Part shown: piece after piece, positions 1-9,380 of the stretch
How the letters are laid out: every line of letters begins with the position of its first letter
Numbering within the stretch: position 1 is the stretch's first letter
Assembly (NCBI GenBank): GCA_947311515.1
Contig: CAMZLB010000026.1
Span: forward strand, 1-37,469
Origin: Candidatus Moraniibacteriota bacterium
GTDB taxonomy: Bacteria > Patescibacteriota > Minisyncoccia > Moranbacterales > GCA-2747515
Direction: 5' to 3'
Length of the DNA: 37,469 bases
The notes under the pieces: model-generated
Database searches by the model: none
The model's input: the letters and a program-made list of their open reading frames with translations, nothing else
Told to the model about the DNA's origin: nothing
Position numbers and translations under genes: made by a program

Positions 1-2
1 CA

Positions 3-3000
3 CAAAACCCACAAAGCACCGTTGTGGCAAAATTCACGCCATCAAAAAAACGAGCTGAACATTATCAAAGTGAAGATGCTCTGGAAAAAGAGTTTATTAA
101 ACAACTCCAAGCTCAAGCTTATGAATATTTAAAAATCACTAAGGAAGAAAATTTAATTTTAAATCTAAGAAATCAATTAGAAAAATTAAATGATTATCAA
201 TTTACAGATAAAGAGTGGAAACATTTTTTTGATTTAGAACTGGCTAATTCAAATCAAGGTATTGTTGAAAAAACAACTACTATCCAAGAAGATCATATTA
301 AAATATTAAAGCGTGACAATGGCACAAGTAAAAATATTTATTTGATAGATAAAAAGAATATTCATAACAATAGCTTGCAAGTAATAAATCAATACGCAAC
401 AGGAGACGGACAGCGGGCTAATCGCTATGATGTGACAATTCTTGTAAATGGTCTGCCTTTAGTTCATATTGAGCTTAAAAAAAGAGGCGTAGCAATACAA
501 GAAGCATTTAATCAAATTAATCGCTATCAAAGAGAAAGTTTTTGGGCATCAAGTGGACTTTTTGAATATGTACAATTGTTTGTTATTTCAAATGGAACTC
601 ATACAAAATATTATAGCAATACAACTCGTTTTTCTCATATCAAAGAACAGAAAAATGGGGCAAAGAAGAAAGGTAAAAAATCAAGCAATAGTTTTGAATT
701 TACTAGCTGGTGGGCGGATTATACCAATAGGCCTATTACCGACTTGGTAGACTTTGCAAAAACATTTTTTGCCAAACATTCATTACTCAACATTCTTACA
801 AAATATTGTGTTTTTACAGCCGATAAACAGCTTTTAGTAATGAGACCCTACCAGATAGTAGCGACTGAAAAAATTATTAACAAAATTGAAGTAAGTGGTA
901 ACTATAAAAAATATGGAACCATCGAAGCAGGTGGATATATTTGGCATACAACAGGATCAGGAAAAACTTTGACGAGTTTTAAAGCTGCTCAATTAGCAAG
1001 CCAATTAGATGATGTTGATAAGGTTTTATTTGTTGTTGATAGAAAAGATTTGGATTATCAGACAATGAAAGAATATGATAAATTTGAAAAAGGTTCTGCA
1101 AATAGCAATACTAGTACCGCTAAATTACAAAAACAACTAGAAAATACAAATGCTCGTATAATTATTACCACAATTCAAAAATTAGACAGATTTATCAAAA
1201 AAAATAAAGATCATAGTATTTTCGATGGAGAAATTGTATTGATATTTGATGAGTGTCATCGCTCACAATTTGGTGATATGCATACCGCTATTACTAAATC
1301 ATTTAAAAAATATTATCTCTTTGGATTTACTGGAACTCCTATTTTTGCGATAAACTCTTCTTCTGGAACTCATCCAGACCTTAGGACAACAGAGCAAGCC
1401 TTTGGAGACAAACTGCATACCTATACTATCGTTGATGCCATTGCAGATAAAAATGTTTTGCCGTTTAAGGTAGATTATGTTTCTACGATGAAAGAGGCAG
1501 AGGATATTGAGAATAAAGAAATTAATGATATTAATAGAAAGAAAGTACTTTTTGATCCAGAAAGAATTAGCGAAATTGTGAAATATATCCGTGAACATTT
1601 TAATCAAAAAACAAAAAGAAATAGTTTCTATAAAGTTAAAGAACGTAGAGTTGCTGGATTTAATTCTCTATTTGCCGTCTCTTCTATCGATATGGCAAAA
1701 CTGTATTATGCAGAGTTTCAAAATCAAATGAAAGATTTGCCAAGTGATAAACAACTAAAAATAGCTACTATTTTTAGTTATGGGGCAAATGAAGAAGAGT
1801 CTGAAGATGGAATTATTGATGAAAACCCTGAAAGCACTGACGATCTTGATGTAAATTCAAGAGATTTTTTGGAAAATTCTATCAAAGATTATAATAAAAT
1901 GTTTGGGACATCATATGACACTTCATCAGATAAATTTCAAAATTATTATAAAGATGTAAGCGAAAGGGTAAAAAATAGAGAATTAGACCTGCTGATCGTT
2001 GTTAATATGTTTTTAACAGGGTTTGATGCTACAACTCTTAATACTTTATGGGTTGATAAAAGCTTGAGATTACACGGACTAATTCAAGCTTTTTCTAGGA
2101 CAAATCGTATTTTGAATAGCATTAAGACTTTTGGAAATATTATATGTTTTCGTAATTTAGAAAAAAGAACAAATGAAGCTATTGCTCTTTTTGGAGATAA
2201 AGAAGCAAGTGGTATTGTTTTGCTAAAATCTTATGAGGAATATTATAACGGCTACAAAGATGGTGATAAAGATATACGAGGATATAAAAACCTTGTTGAA
2301 GAGTTACAAAATAAATTTCCTATTGGAGAGAGAATATTGGGCGAACAGAAACAAAAAGATTTTATTAAGCTTTATAGTAGAATTTTACGAGTGCGTAATA
2401 TTTTGACTACTTTTGATAAATTTGCAGGAAACGAAATACTTACCGACCGAGATGTTCAAGATTATCATAGTTTATATATAGATTTATATAATAAATTTAG
2501 AAAAAGTGAAGATTCTGAAAAAGAAAATATTAATGATGATATTGTTTTTGAAATGGAACTTATTAAACAAATTGAGATTAATATTGATTATATTTTAACA
2601 CTTGTTAAAAAATACCATGAAGACCATACTAAAAATAAAGAAATTTTAATTGATATTAACAAAGCAATAGATTCAAGTGTTGAATTAAGAAATAAAAAAG
2701 ATCTTATCGAGCAATTTATTGCATCTCTTGAGATACGATCTGTAGTAAATGATGATTGGCAAAAATTTGTTGAGAAAAAGAAAATTGAAGAACTTGAGCG
2801 TATTATTGAGGAAGAAAATCTTAATAAAGAAAGGGCATATAATTTTATAGAAAATGCTTTTCGTGATGGTTCTGTAAATAGTACTGGTGGGGCTATTACT
2901 AGAGTTTTACCACCAATCTCAATGTTTACGAGAGATAATAAACGAGGTAAAAAACGAGAAGTTGTACTTAAAAAATTTAGAAGATTTTTTGAGAGATTCT

Positions 3001-3026
3001 TTGATATTTCTAAGCGTAGTTTTTGA
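3..3026 (+). CDS. hsdR: Type I restriction enzyme, R (motor/nuclease) subunit, 5' end probably outside the window
   Basis: This is the ATP-dependent translocase and nuclease subunit of a type I restriction-modification complex, which cuts unmethylated foreign DNA together with HsdM and HsdS. Numbering from the GTG at 24, an N-terminal PD-(D/E)xK nuclease is visible near residues 135-153 (an Asp in RYDVTILV, then HIELKK). A superfamily 2 helicase core follows: Walker A TGSGKT near 310, DECH near 409, FGFTGTP near 433, and the TGFDA...QAFSRTNR motifs near 660-690. The C-terminal part is mostly helical and would contact HsdM. The frame is open from base 3 with no stop, and the residues before the GTG (NPQSTVVAKF) resemble those at the N-terminus of HsdR proteins, so the true start is probably just upstream. 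No hsdM or hsdS is present; they are expected before the window. The family call is secure; the start is not. Confidence 0.96.
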   Translation, partial: QNPQSTVVAKFTPSKKRAEHYQSEDALEKEFIKQLQAQAYEYLKITKEENLILNLRNQLEKLNDYQFTDKEWKHFFDLELANSNQGIVEKTTTIQEDHIKILKRDNGTSKNIYLIDKKNIHNNSLQVINQYATGDGQRANRYDVTILVNGLPLVHIELKKRGVAIQEAFNQINRYQRESFWASSGLFEYVQLFVISNGTHTKYYSNTTRFSHIKEQKNGAKKKGKKSSNSFEFTSWWADYTNRPITDLVDFAKTFFAKHSLLNILTKYCVFTADKQLLVMRPYQIVATEKIINKIEVSGNYKKYGTIEAGGYIWHTTGSGKTLTSFKAAQLASQLDDVDKVLFVVDRKDLDYQTMKEYDKFEKGSANSNTSTAKLQKQLENTNARIIITTIQKLDRFIKKNKDHSIFDGEIVLIFDECHRSQFGDMHTAITKSFKKYYLFGFTGTPIFAINSSSGTHPDLRTTEQAFGDKLHTYTIVDAIADKNVLPFKVDYVSTMKEAEDIENKEINDINRKKVLFDPERISEIVKYIREHFNQKTKRNSFYKVKERRVAGFNSLFAVSSIDMAKLYYAEFQNQMKDLPSDKQLKIATIFSYGANEEESEDGIIDENPESTDDLDVNSRDFLENSIKDYNKMFGTSYDTSSDKFQNYYKDVSERVKNRELDLLIVVNMFLTGFDATTLNTLWVDKSLRLHGLIQAFSRTNRILNSIKTFGNIICFRNLEKRTNEAIALFGDKEASGIVLLKSYEEYYNGYKDGDKDIRGYKNLVEELQNKFPIGERILGEQKQKDFIKLYSRILRVRNILTTFDKFAGNEILTDRDVQDYHSLYIDLYNKFRKSEDSEKENINDDIVFEMELIKQIEINIDYILTLVKKYHEDHTKNKEILIDINKAIDSSVELRNKKDLIEQFIASLEIRSVVNDDWQKFVEKKKIEELERIIEEENLNKERAYNFIENAFRDGSVNSTGGAITRVLPPISMFTRDNKRGKKREVVLKKFRRFFERFFDISKRSF

Positions 3027-3142
3027 AATAAATATCCTAAGAATAAACACTCTAACAAAGAATACAAGAGTTTTTGAATTAGAATAATAGTTTAGAAATG
3101 GTATAAGTAGTTTTGTATGTAATAAGTGTAATAAAAAAATAT

Positions 3143-3934
3143 ATGTTTAATGATAAAAAAAATTCAAATAAGAAAAATGATAGGAATGCTGATGATGATA
3201 CTGTATCAAGTAATCAAGCTGTATTAGAATCAATAACTGCTATAAGTGAGCAATTGAAATTAATACAAGAAGATAAAAAGAATCAAGAAAAAGAAAGTAG
3301 CAAAAAAAATGCAAAAAATAATGTTATTCCTTGGATTATTCTAATTATTGGAATTGTGGGCATTGGATTTTATAGTTTCAGGTCTGGTTTGGTAACTGAA
3401 CCACAGATTAGAGATATTAAAAATAAAGTTGAAGCAGAAGGATCGCGTGCAATGTCACTTCTAAAATTAAATCCAAATGATATAGAGGTACTTGCAAAGG
3501 CGATAAATAAACAAAGAAATATTAATGCTGAATATGAAAAGCTTTTTGTAGATATAGCAGATAAGACGAATGAAAATAAAAGAGAATTACAAATAGTTTT
3601 TGAAAAATTAAACAGACAAGAGGAGATGTATAAACAAAAAATAGTTGATAATAATAATTTTTTGATTAAGCAACTTTCAGGTCAAATAGAAGCTTTGGAG
3701 AAACAAAATTCTGAGTTACTTGGTACGGAAATTGATAGTATTTCAGTAAATAAAAAACAAGTTACTGAAAAAATAATTGTGCAAGACGTTGTAAATATCA
3801 GTAATCAAAAACCTACAAAGAGTACATCTACACAAGGAAATGGATATATAAATGTAACTGAAGAAGCTGTACTGGGCAATATGAAAAATACACAAGGCTC
3901 AGAAATGCAGGAACTTTTGACTGAATCTAGATAG
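3143..3934 (+). CDS. Single-span membrane protein with a coiled-coil region, unknown function
   Basis: I do not recognise this protein. I chose the ATG at 3143 over the TTG at 3113, which would add ten residues to a 263-residue protein. It has a hydrophilic, Lys/Asn-rich N-terminus (about 1-59), one strong membrane segment at about 60-79 (VIPWIILIIGIVGIGFYS), and a long helical region rich in Glu, Lys and Gln at about 90-190 that looks like coiled coil. The polar C-terminal tail probably lacks structure. There is no signal peptide, so the N-terminus is probably cytoplasmic and the coiled coil outside. It lies 116 bases after hsdR on the same strand. It could be cargo of the restriction locus or an unrelated envelope protein, and nothing in the sequence decides between them. 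Confidence 0.7.
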   Translation: MFNDKKNSNKKNDRNADDDTVSSNQAVLESITAISEQLKLIQEDKKNQEKESSKKNAKNNVIPWIILIIGIVGIGFYSFRSGLVTEPQIRDIKNKVEAEGSRAMSLLKLNPNDIEVLAKAINKQRNINAEYEKLFVDIADKTNENKRELQIVFEKLNRQEEMYKQKIVDNNNFLIKQLSGQIEALEKQNSELLGTEIDSISVNKKQVTEKIIVQDVVNISNQKPTKSTSTQGNGYINVTEEAVLGNMKNTQGSEMQELLTESR

Positions 3935-4444
3935 TTCACAAGTTACGAATGAATAAAAAAGTAAATGAGAAAGCACACAGAGCTTAATATTTTTTACAAG
4001 CTATATAAAGTATATAATTATTATTTTAAATATAATGATTGCATATTGCTAAAAATTTCCCTATTTTTACCATAAATTATTCAAATTTCGTCAGAATATC
4101 TCGATATTCTTCCTAAACTTTCATAATTTCTATTTAAAAATATGAAATTTAACAAAATCAATATATTTTAGATAGGTTCTAAAAAGTTTTTGAATAATAA
4201 GGGTGAAAATAATTTAAATTTAACTTTGAAAGATAAAAATTTTTATAAAGTTCCGTAATCTTCTTTGGATGGATATTTAAGGAAAATTTTGAGTATAGTA
4301 GCTATTGTTGGATATGTTCTTTAGTTATTTTAGTGCTTGTTACTTTGTAAGAATAGGTGATTTAATTATATTACTTCAAAAGGGTATTGTAATTTATTAA
4401 TCTGTATAAGTTTTAATAATCATAAATTTTTTAAAAAAGTTGAT
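3935..4444. other. Intergenic region holding repeat copy A1 and possible gene debris
   Basis: This 510-base stretch separates the convergent coiled-coil protein and PPTase genes. It holds repeat copy A1 (see 4079-4182). Between about 4187 and 4400 on the plus strand, a membrane-like reading can be followed only across in-frame stops and a frame change. A hydrophobic run (ILSIVAIVGYVL) hands over to another frame (FFSYFSACYFVRIGDLIILL). This may be a decayed small membrane protein gene or chance in A+T-rich DNA. I see no strong terminator. Confidence 0.35.
4079..4182. repeat. Dispersed repeat A, copy 1
   Basis: About 100 bases match 11284-11396 in the same orientation with scattered substitutions and small indels. 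The shared core includes AAAAATATGAAA and a common 3' edge TATAGGTTCTAA / GATAGGTTCTAA. Neither copy carries an open reading frame. The inner segment can fold because TTTCATA pairs with TATGAAA. Confidence 0.6.
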
Positions 4445-4990
4445 TTATACAATGACACATATTAGATAATCTATTTCTCTAATGTTTACCTTATAGTTAA
4501 CGTTAGAATAGGTTACATTAGTCTTATTTACAAAATGTATGCTTTTAAGGTCATTAAAAGTAAGGTTTAGTTTTTTTATTAAAGCTTCTTTAGTTGTCCA
4601 AATTTTATAAAAATTTAACCAGTTTTTTTTACCAAAAATTTTGTATTCTTTAGTAGAAAATATGTTCAATAATTCTTTAGAACGAGGTCTTATGTGTTCA
4701 ATATCTATTCCAATAGGTTCAGTGGAAATAATTGCACTAAGATAGATAGTATTTGAGATAGTTTTATGAGATACTGACCAGTACAAATTTTTTAAAGGTT
4801 TAGGAGCTCCATTTTTAAAAGTTTCCAAAAATTTAACATTTAAGCAAGTGGACTTTTCAATTAATTTTATGATTAGATATCTACTAGCTATGCTTTCATC
4901 TTTTAGCTTTTTTATATAAATATTGCCAAAAAAGTTTTTAGCTTCTTGTAATAAATTTTTATCACATTCTTGTATTGTATAACTAAACAT
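4445..4990 (-). CDS. 4'-phosphopantetheinyl transferase, Sfp/AcpT type
   Basis: This enzyme moves phosphopantetheine from coenzyme A to the conserved serine of a carrier protein, turning apo-ACP into holo-ACP. The hallmark motifs are present: GIDIE at residues 94-98 (Mg2+-binding acidic residues) and WTTKEALIKK at 131-140 (the W-x-x-KEA-x-x-K motif). A WSVSHK segment at 71-76 fits the earlier substrate-binding motif. At 181 residues it is on the short side for the Sfp group but holds both core motifs. Its start overlaps the end of the upstream fusion gene by 8 bases, so translation is probably coupled. That upstream gene encodes an ACP domain, the obvious substrate. It is the last gene of the operon. 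Confidence 0.9.
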   Translation of the reverse strand: MFSYTIQECDKNLLQEAKNFFGNIYIKKLKDESIASRYLIIKLIEKSTCLNVKFLETFKNGAPKPLKNLYWSVSHKTISNTIYLSAIISTEPIGIDIEHIRPRSKELLNIFSTKEYKIFGKKNWLNFYKIWTTKEALIKKLNLTFNDLKSIHFVNKTNVTYSNVNYKVNIREIDYLICVIV

Positions 4991-7643
4991 TCAAAAGATT
5001 TTTTAAGGCCTTATAATTTGTTTTGCCAGTACCTAATGTTGGTATTGTTTTAATTATTTGGATATCATTAATTTTTACTATATTGGAGATACCTAACTTT
5101 TGTAAGTGAGCATTAATCTCATCGATAGTTAAATCTTTTATAGAAAAACATGTTATAATAGGTTTATTATTCACTTCTTTAGCTTCTATAGCTAATGCAA
5201 TTTCATCTTCATTTCCATATTTTTCAAGAAGGATAGACTCAATCATGGGTAAGCTTATCATTTCACCTCCAATTTTTACAAATCTTTTTAGTCGTCCTGT
5301 TATAAATAAATAGTTATCATTGTCTAAGTAGCCTAAATCTCCAGTTTTATAGTAGTTATTCCCATTTATTATTCTAAAGGGGGATTCTATATCTTTGTCT
5401 ATATAGCCTTCAAAAACGCTATCCCCACTTACATATATCATACCTTCTTCCAATGCTAAGCATTTTTTCTTAGTGCTTAGATTTTCGATATAAATTTTTA
5501 ATGTAGGAATCACCTTTCCGACACTTTGAAATTTAGGTTTACCATTAGGAGTTATGGATACTACTGGAGAACATTCTGTTATTCCATAGCCTTCTAAAAT
5601 TTCACCATGTGGAACTTTCTTATTAAATGAATAAATTAAATCTTTTGGACAAGCCTCTGCTCCAGTCATAGTAACTCTTAGTGAGGATAAATCACTTTCT
5701 TTTGAGTTTTTTAGTATTATTTTTAGAAAGGTTGGTGCAGTTGGTAGTAGTGTAACGTTGCAATGTTTTATTATATTTTGTATAGCTAGGCCATCAGTTG
5801 GATTTGGTGAATAAACGGCTTTTATATCAGATATAAGAGGTAAAATAATAGTTGTGGTAAATCCAAAACTATGAAATGGAGGCAGTATGCCAAGTATTAT
5901 ATCATCACTTTTAGCTGAAAATATAGATAAAGTTCCATGTAAATCTTGTATTATATTTTGGTGACTAAGTGAAACTGCTTTTGGATTAGATTCACTTCCA
6001 GATGTGAACAATATAACAGCTGTTTTTGGTATAGATATATTTTTTAGTAATTTTGGAACTTTTGATATAAATAATCCTTTTAGTTTTGTGAAAAGGGTTA
6101 ATTTTTCAATTTCATCCTCTAAGAATATAAATTTATTATGTAGCGAATTAGGTATGGAATCTTGTATTCTTTCAAAAAAGACCTTGGCTGTAAGTATTTT
6201 TTCTATACCACTTATATTTACACAGTTAATTAGTGATTTTTCTCCAACAGTCCAATTAAGCATAACTGGAATTTTACCACTTAAATAAGTTGCAGATATA
6301 AGTATGCTCGTGCTTTGTAGGGATGGAAGCATTATTCCAATTTTTTCATTTTTACTAACTTTTTTAATTATTAAACTAGATATTATAGATTTTAGTAAAA
6401 ATTCTTTGTATGTAGTTGCGCCTTTTATCTTGTCGAATGTAAACAATCCATTTTTTTTGTAAAAGTTTTCTATAAATAAATCACGAATATTAGTATTTGT
6501 ATTGTTGATGGAGACTCTTTTAATTTTATTTTTGGAAATATTTTCAAATAAACATTTAGGAAGAGTGTTTTCTGAGTAGTTTTTGCCTTCTGCTAAAATA
6601 CAAATATCTCTAACGGTTTTTAATTTTTTGAAATCAGGAGTAGAAGTATGTTTATATTTTTTTTGAATAATACTTACTAATTCAGCAAGTTGTATAGAAT
6701 CAAATCTTAAATCAACAGCTAGGCTTTTATCAAGATTAAGTGAATTTATATTTAGATTTTCATGAATTTTGAGGATTTGTTCATAAACAAAATTAATTGT
6801 ATTTTTTTCAATATAAACGTTGGAATAAGTAGTATTAGTTGATAAATTATCATCTATGGAACCAACTATAAAATTAGGTAATTTCTTTTTTAATTTAGGA
6901 ACAAAAAAGAAATGTTTGATATAAGTGACCTTTTCTGTACCGTTTATATTATAAAATGATTCTAAAAAATTGTTTAAAGATTGAATTGATTCTTTTGCTT
7001 TTATCTTTGAATTAGCTGTTATATCTAAAAATTCTAAGGAAACGTTTCGTTTTGGTACAAAAAATATAAAATTCGCAAAAATATAAAAAACACAACGAAT
7101 AAATGTGGTTATTAAATTTACACTTGTACCAGACCAAGCTCTACTCCAAATGCTGCCCCATAGACCCTCTATTCTAACGCCTATGACACGTGTATTTTTT
7201 GGCATTTTTTTTATTAGATAGTGAGCGGATTGTTTTCCGAGAATGACTTCATGCCCCTGACCTTGAGTTTGACCAGAAGGATATAATACAATACTTTTTC
7301 CATGTTTTAGATGTTTCAATATCTCACTATGCATCTTTTTTAATGCATTTTGTGCATCTTTGACTTGTGTAAAGTCAATTACAGGGATTGAATCTATAGA
7401 CTTAAGGATGTTACCTATTATGGGCATTTTAAGTACGTAGTCAGCTACTATAGGAGAGGCCTTAGAAGTTTCATAAATTTGACTAAATAGTATTTGAGGA
7501 TCGACAAAGGCTTGATGATTAGGTAATATCAAAAGAGGCTTGTCAGATTTAAGGATTTCAATGTTTTTTAAGATAACATTGTATCTTCTATTCAAAAAAA
7601 ATCTGTAAGTTTTTGTAAATAGACTTAGTAATACATCTTTCAT
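4983..7643 (-). CDS. Trifunctional lipid enzyme: lysolipid acyltransferase, acyl carrier protein and acyl-ACP ligase
   Basis: Three domains sit in one 886-residue chain. Residues about 20-230 are a PlsC/LPLAT acyltransferase with the catalytic NHxxxxD box at 42-48 and LYPSGQTQ near 120-127 in place of the usual FPEGTR. Residues about 280-350 are an acyl carrier protein, with the attachment serine at 316 in RFDSIQL. Residues about 385-886 are an AMP-forming ligase: FTSGSESNPK (546-555), YGITE (686-690), KTGDLG (766-771), GRLKRFVKIGGE (783-794), and the late catalytic lysine near 874 in GTGKTNYK. The order resembles E. coli Aas (acyltransferase plus ligase) with an ACP inserted between them. 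I infer that it activates free fatty acids, loads them on its own ACP and passes them to lysophospholipid. Its ATG shares one base with the phospholipase stop (TAATG). Confidence 0.9.
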   Translation of the reverse strand: MKDVLLSLFTKTYRFFLNRRYNVILKNIEILKSDKPLLILPNHQAFVDPQILFSQIYETSKASPIVADYVLKMPIIGNILKSIDSIPVIDFTQVKDAQNALKKMHSEILKHLKHGKSIVLYPSGQTQGQGHEVILGKQSAHYLIKKMPKNTRVIGVRIEGLWGSIWSRAWSGTSVNLITTFIRCVFYIFANFIFFVPKRNVSLEFLDITANSKIKAKESIQSLNNFLESFYNINGTEKVTYIKHFFFVPKLKKKLPNFIVGSIDDNLSTNTTYSNVYIEKNTINFVYEQILKIHENLNINSLNLDKSLAVDLRFDSIQLAELVSIIQKKYKHTSTPDFKKLKTVRDICILAEGKNYSENTLPKCLFENISKNKIKRVSINNTNTNIRDLFIENFYKKNGLFTFDKIKGATTYKEFLLKSIISSLIIKKVSKNEKIGIMLPSLQSTSILISATYLSGKIPVMLNWTVGEKSLINCVNISGIEKILTAKVFFERIQDSIPNSLHNKFIFLEDEIEKLTLFTKLKGLFISKVPKLLKNISIPKTAVILFTSGSESNPKAVSLSHQNIIQDLHGTLSIFSAKSDDIILGILPPFHSFGFTTTIILPLISDIKAVYSPNPTDGLAIQNIIKHCNVTLLPTAPTFLKIILKNSKESDLSSLRVTMTGAEACPKDLIYSFNKKVPHGEILEGYGITECSPVVSITPNGKPKFQSVGKVIPTLKIYIENLSTKKKCLALEEGMIYVSGDSVFEGYIDKDIESPFRIINGNNYYKTGDLGYLDNDNYLFITGRLKRFVKIGGEMISLPMIESILLEKYGNEDEIALAIEAKEVNNKPIITCFSIKDLTIDEINAHLQKLGISNIVKINDIQIIKTIPTLGTGKTNYKALKNLLNV

Positions 7644-8605
7644 TATAGTAAATTATATTTTTTAAATAAATCTTTCATATGTTTATTTGCATCCCTTGTT
7701 ACGTTTATTAACTTTTTTTGACTTGTTTCAATGGGAAATACATCATTTCCAGACCAGGCTATTAAATAGGGAATATTTTTATAGTTATCTCTTAGGTCTT
7801 TGAGCGAAGTATCGAATCTATCTTGCCATTTAAGTATGTCGGGCTGTAAATGTTTCATATCACGTACCATCCATTTTGCAATAATCCTGTGAATTGAAAG
7901 CATTCTTTCTTTTTCTGTTTTATTTGCTACTATAAGTATGTGTGTAGGATTAATTTTCTCAATAACATCTTTTTGAGGGAATGGCATAGATAATCCACCA
8001 TCTATATATTCTACTCCATTAATTTCTATATGATTAGAGGCTCCAACAATTGCAAATGATGCTTCTATCCCATCAACCACATCATTCAATTCTTTTAAAT
8101 TTAAGAGCTTTCTTTCTCCAGTTTTTTTACATGTTGTAACTGCAATTGTATTTACTCTTGAATTTTTGAGCTTTTTTTGATTTATTGATTTTTTGCCATA
8201 TCTTAAGATATTGGCCATATGATGAATATCTGCGAGATGACCACCTTTTATAGCTCTTATCACTGAAACTAGAGGTAAGTGCACACACTCTTCATGATAT
8301 ATACTAGTACCAAGTTCTGATTGGTGAGAAGCCGCATAGGCGATAATTCCTGCTCCAGTAGAGATACCAAGCATATTATCAAATGAATCTATAAGTCCAA
8401 GTTCCTCAAGTGCGGTTGTGCGACCACCTCCATCAGCTCCTCTCATTATTCCAGATAATACAATTAAGAGTGGTCTGATATGATTAGAGTCCATACTTTT
8501 GTCGAGTAAGTGCTTTTTTTCAATTAGAGCACGAAGGACTTTTTCAGGACAGCCCTCAAAAAACATTCCACTCTCTGTTTTTAGTATATGATTTGCCTTA
8601 GACAT
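7643..8605 (-). CDS. Patatin-like phospholipase / acylhydrolase
   Basis: This is a serine lipid acylhydrolase with a Ser-Asp dyad. The 320-residue protein shows the oxyanion-hole loop DGGGR at 58-62, the nucleophile elbow GISTG at 80-84 (Ser82) and the catalytic Asp in YIDGG (Asp202). There is no signal peptide, so it probably acts in the cytoplasm or on the inner membrane face. Family members release fatty acids from phospholipids or act as lysophospholipases; the exact substrate cannot be read here. It is the first gene of the operon with the acyltransferase-ACP-ligase fusion and PPTase, which suggests that its fatty acid products are re-activated by the next enzyme. The TAATG junction implies coupled translation. 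Confidence 0.9.
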   Translation of the reverse strand: MSKANHILKTESGMFFEGCPEKVLRALIEKKHLLDKSMDSNHIRPLLIVLSGIMRGADGGGRTTALEELGLIDSFDNMLGISTGAGIIAYAASHQSELGTSIYHEECVHLPLVSVIRAIKGGHLADIHHMANILRYGKKSINQKKLKNSRVNTIAVTTCKKTGERKLLNLKELNDVVDGIEASFAIVGASNHIEINGVEYIDGGLSMPFPQKDVIEKINPTHILIVANKTEKERMLSIHRIIAKWMVRDMKHLQPDILKWQDRFDTSLKDLRDNYKNIPYLIAWSGNDVFPIETSQKKLINVTRDANKHMKDLFKKYNLL

Positions 8606-9200
8606 GATTGGTGCTTATTTTTAATAATCCACTAACCTTCTGAATTTCATTAATTTATCTTTTGTTTAAATTACATGCATTTTTAAAACCAAGATTTTAC
8701 ATAAGTTTTAAAGCTGATCTATTACTACTTATACTATATGTATAGTAATCAACTTTTTTATTCAGTAAGGCTAATTAGTTTAATAGTTTTTTATAAAAGT
8801 CTACTAATTTAGTTTATATGTGATTTTCAGTAAATTCTTTAAAAGTTATCATATCTAATATAACATCATTAGGAAGAGGTCGCAAAACTAATTTATTGAT
8901 TAAAATTAAGAAAATGAATCTAAATATAGTTTTAAAGACCTGTATTTTGTAAAAAATAATAAAAAGTATAATTTCTGAAGTTGGGTATTTACTTCTTGAA
9001 TTTTACAAATAAAATCGATATTGAATTATCTATGATACTATTCATAGATTTTTCTGTAATTTATATGATAGACTTCTTTTTAAAATTTTATAAAGTATAA
9101 TATTTTGTAATAGAACAAGGATAGTTTGATAGTTTTTTGAGTGGTTTATTTTTAAAGATAGAGGATTAATTATATGATAGGTCTAGGGAAGCATATTGTG
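8606..9200. other. Non-coding stretch with repeat copy B1
   Basis: About 600 bases lie between the start of the phospholipase operon and the 3' end of the tRNA gene, both on the minus strand. It holds repeat copy B1. The rest is A+T-rich with stops in all frames, and I see no gene. The operon promoter should lie near its left edge, but I could not pick one out with confidence. Confidence 0.5.
8866..9010. repeat. Dispersed repeat B, copy 1
   Basis: This is similar to 10737-10915 in the same orientation. Shared blocks include AATATAGTTTTAAAG and AAAAAATAATAAAAAG, in the same order. Copy 2 has about 25 extra bases between these blocks. No intact ORF is seen in this copy. Confidence 0.6.
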
Positions 9201-9275
9201 TGCACTCGGCAGGACTCGAACCTGCGACTTCCTGGGCCGAAACCAGACGCTCTAATCCAACTGAGCTACGAGTGC
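9201..9275 (-). tRNA. tRNA-Arg, anticodon TCG
   Basis: The minus strand folds as a full cloverleaf. The acceptor stem GCACTCG pairs with CGAGTGC, the D stem is GCTC/GAGC, the anticodon stem is TCTGG/CCAGG, and the T arm is GCAGG-TTCGAGT-CCTGC. The seven-base anticodon loop TTTCGGC puts TCG at positions 34-36, which reads CGA and probably other CGN arginine codons. The discriminator base is A, and the CCA end is not encoded. A good promoter lies upstream at 9313-9342. Confidence 0.93.
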
Positions 9276-9312
9276 ATATATACATTGTGCATTATCTAGG
9301 AATTAAAGTCAA

Positions 9313-9342
9313 GTTATAGTTTTAGATAGTTTATTGTGTCAA
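9313..9342 (-). promoter_or_regulatory. Promoter of tRNA-Arg
   Basis: On the minus strand there is a perfect -35 TTGACA, an 18-base spacer and a -10 TATAAC. Transcription would begin a few tens of bases before the tRNA 5' end at 9275. This is one of the best sigma-70-type matches in the window. Confidence 0.65.
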
Positions 9343-9380
9343 TTGTAAATTATCAATAGTAACCTTTCTTATGTAGAGTT

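Noticed and set aside
2588-3067. Minus-strand open frame of 159 codons over the 3' end of hsdR
   Set aside because: It lies wholly against a strong HsdR reading and has the Ser/Leu/Phe-rich composition of an antisense shadow.
3047-3076. Terminator after hsdR
   Set aside because: The ACTCT/AGAGT stem is only five base pairs with a long loop, too weak to call.
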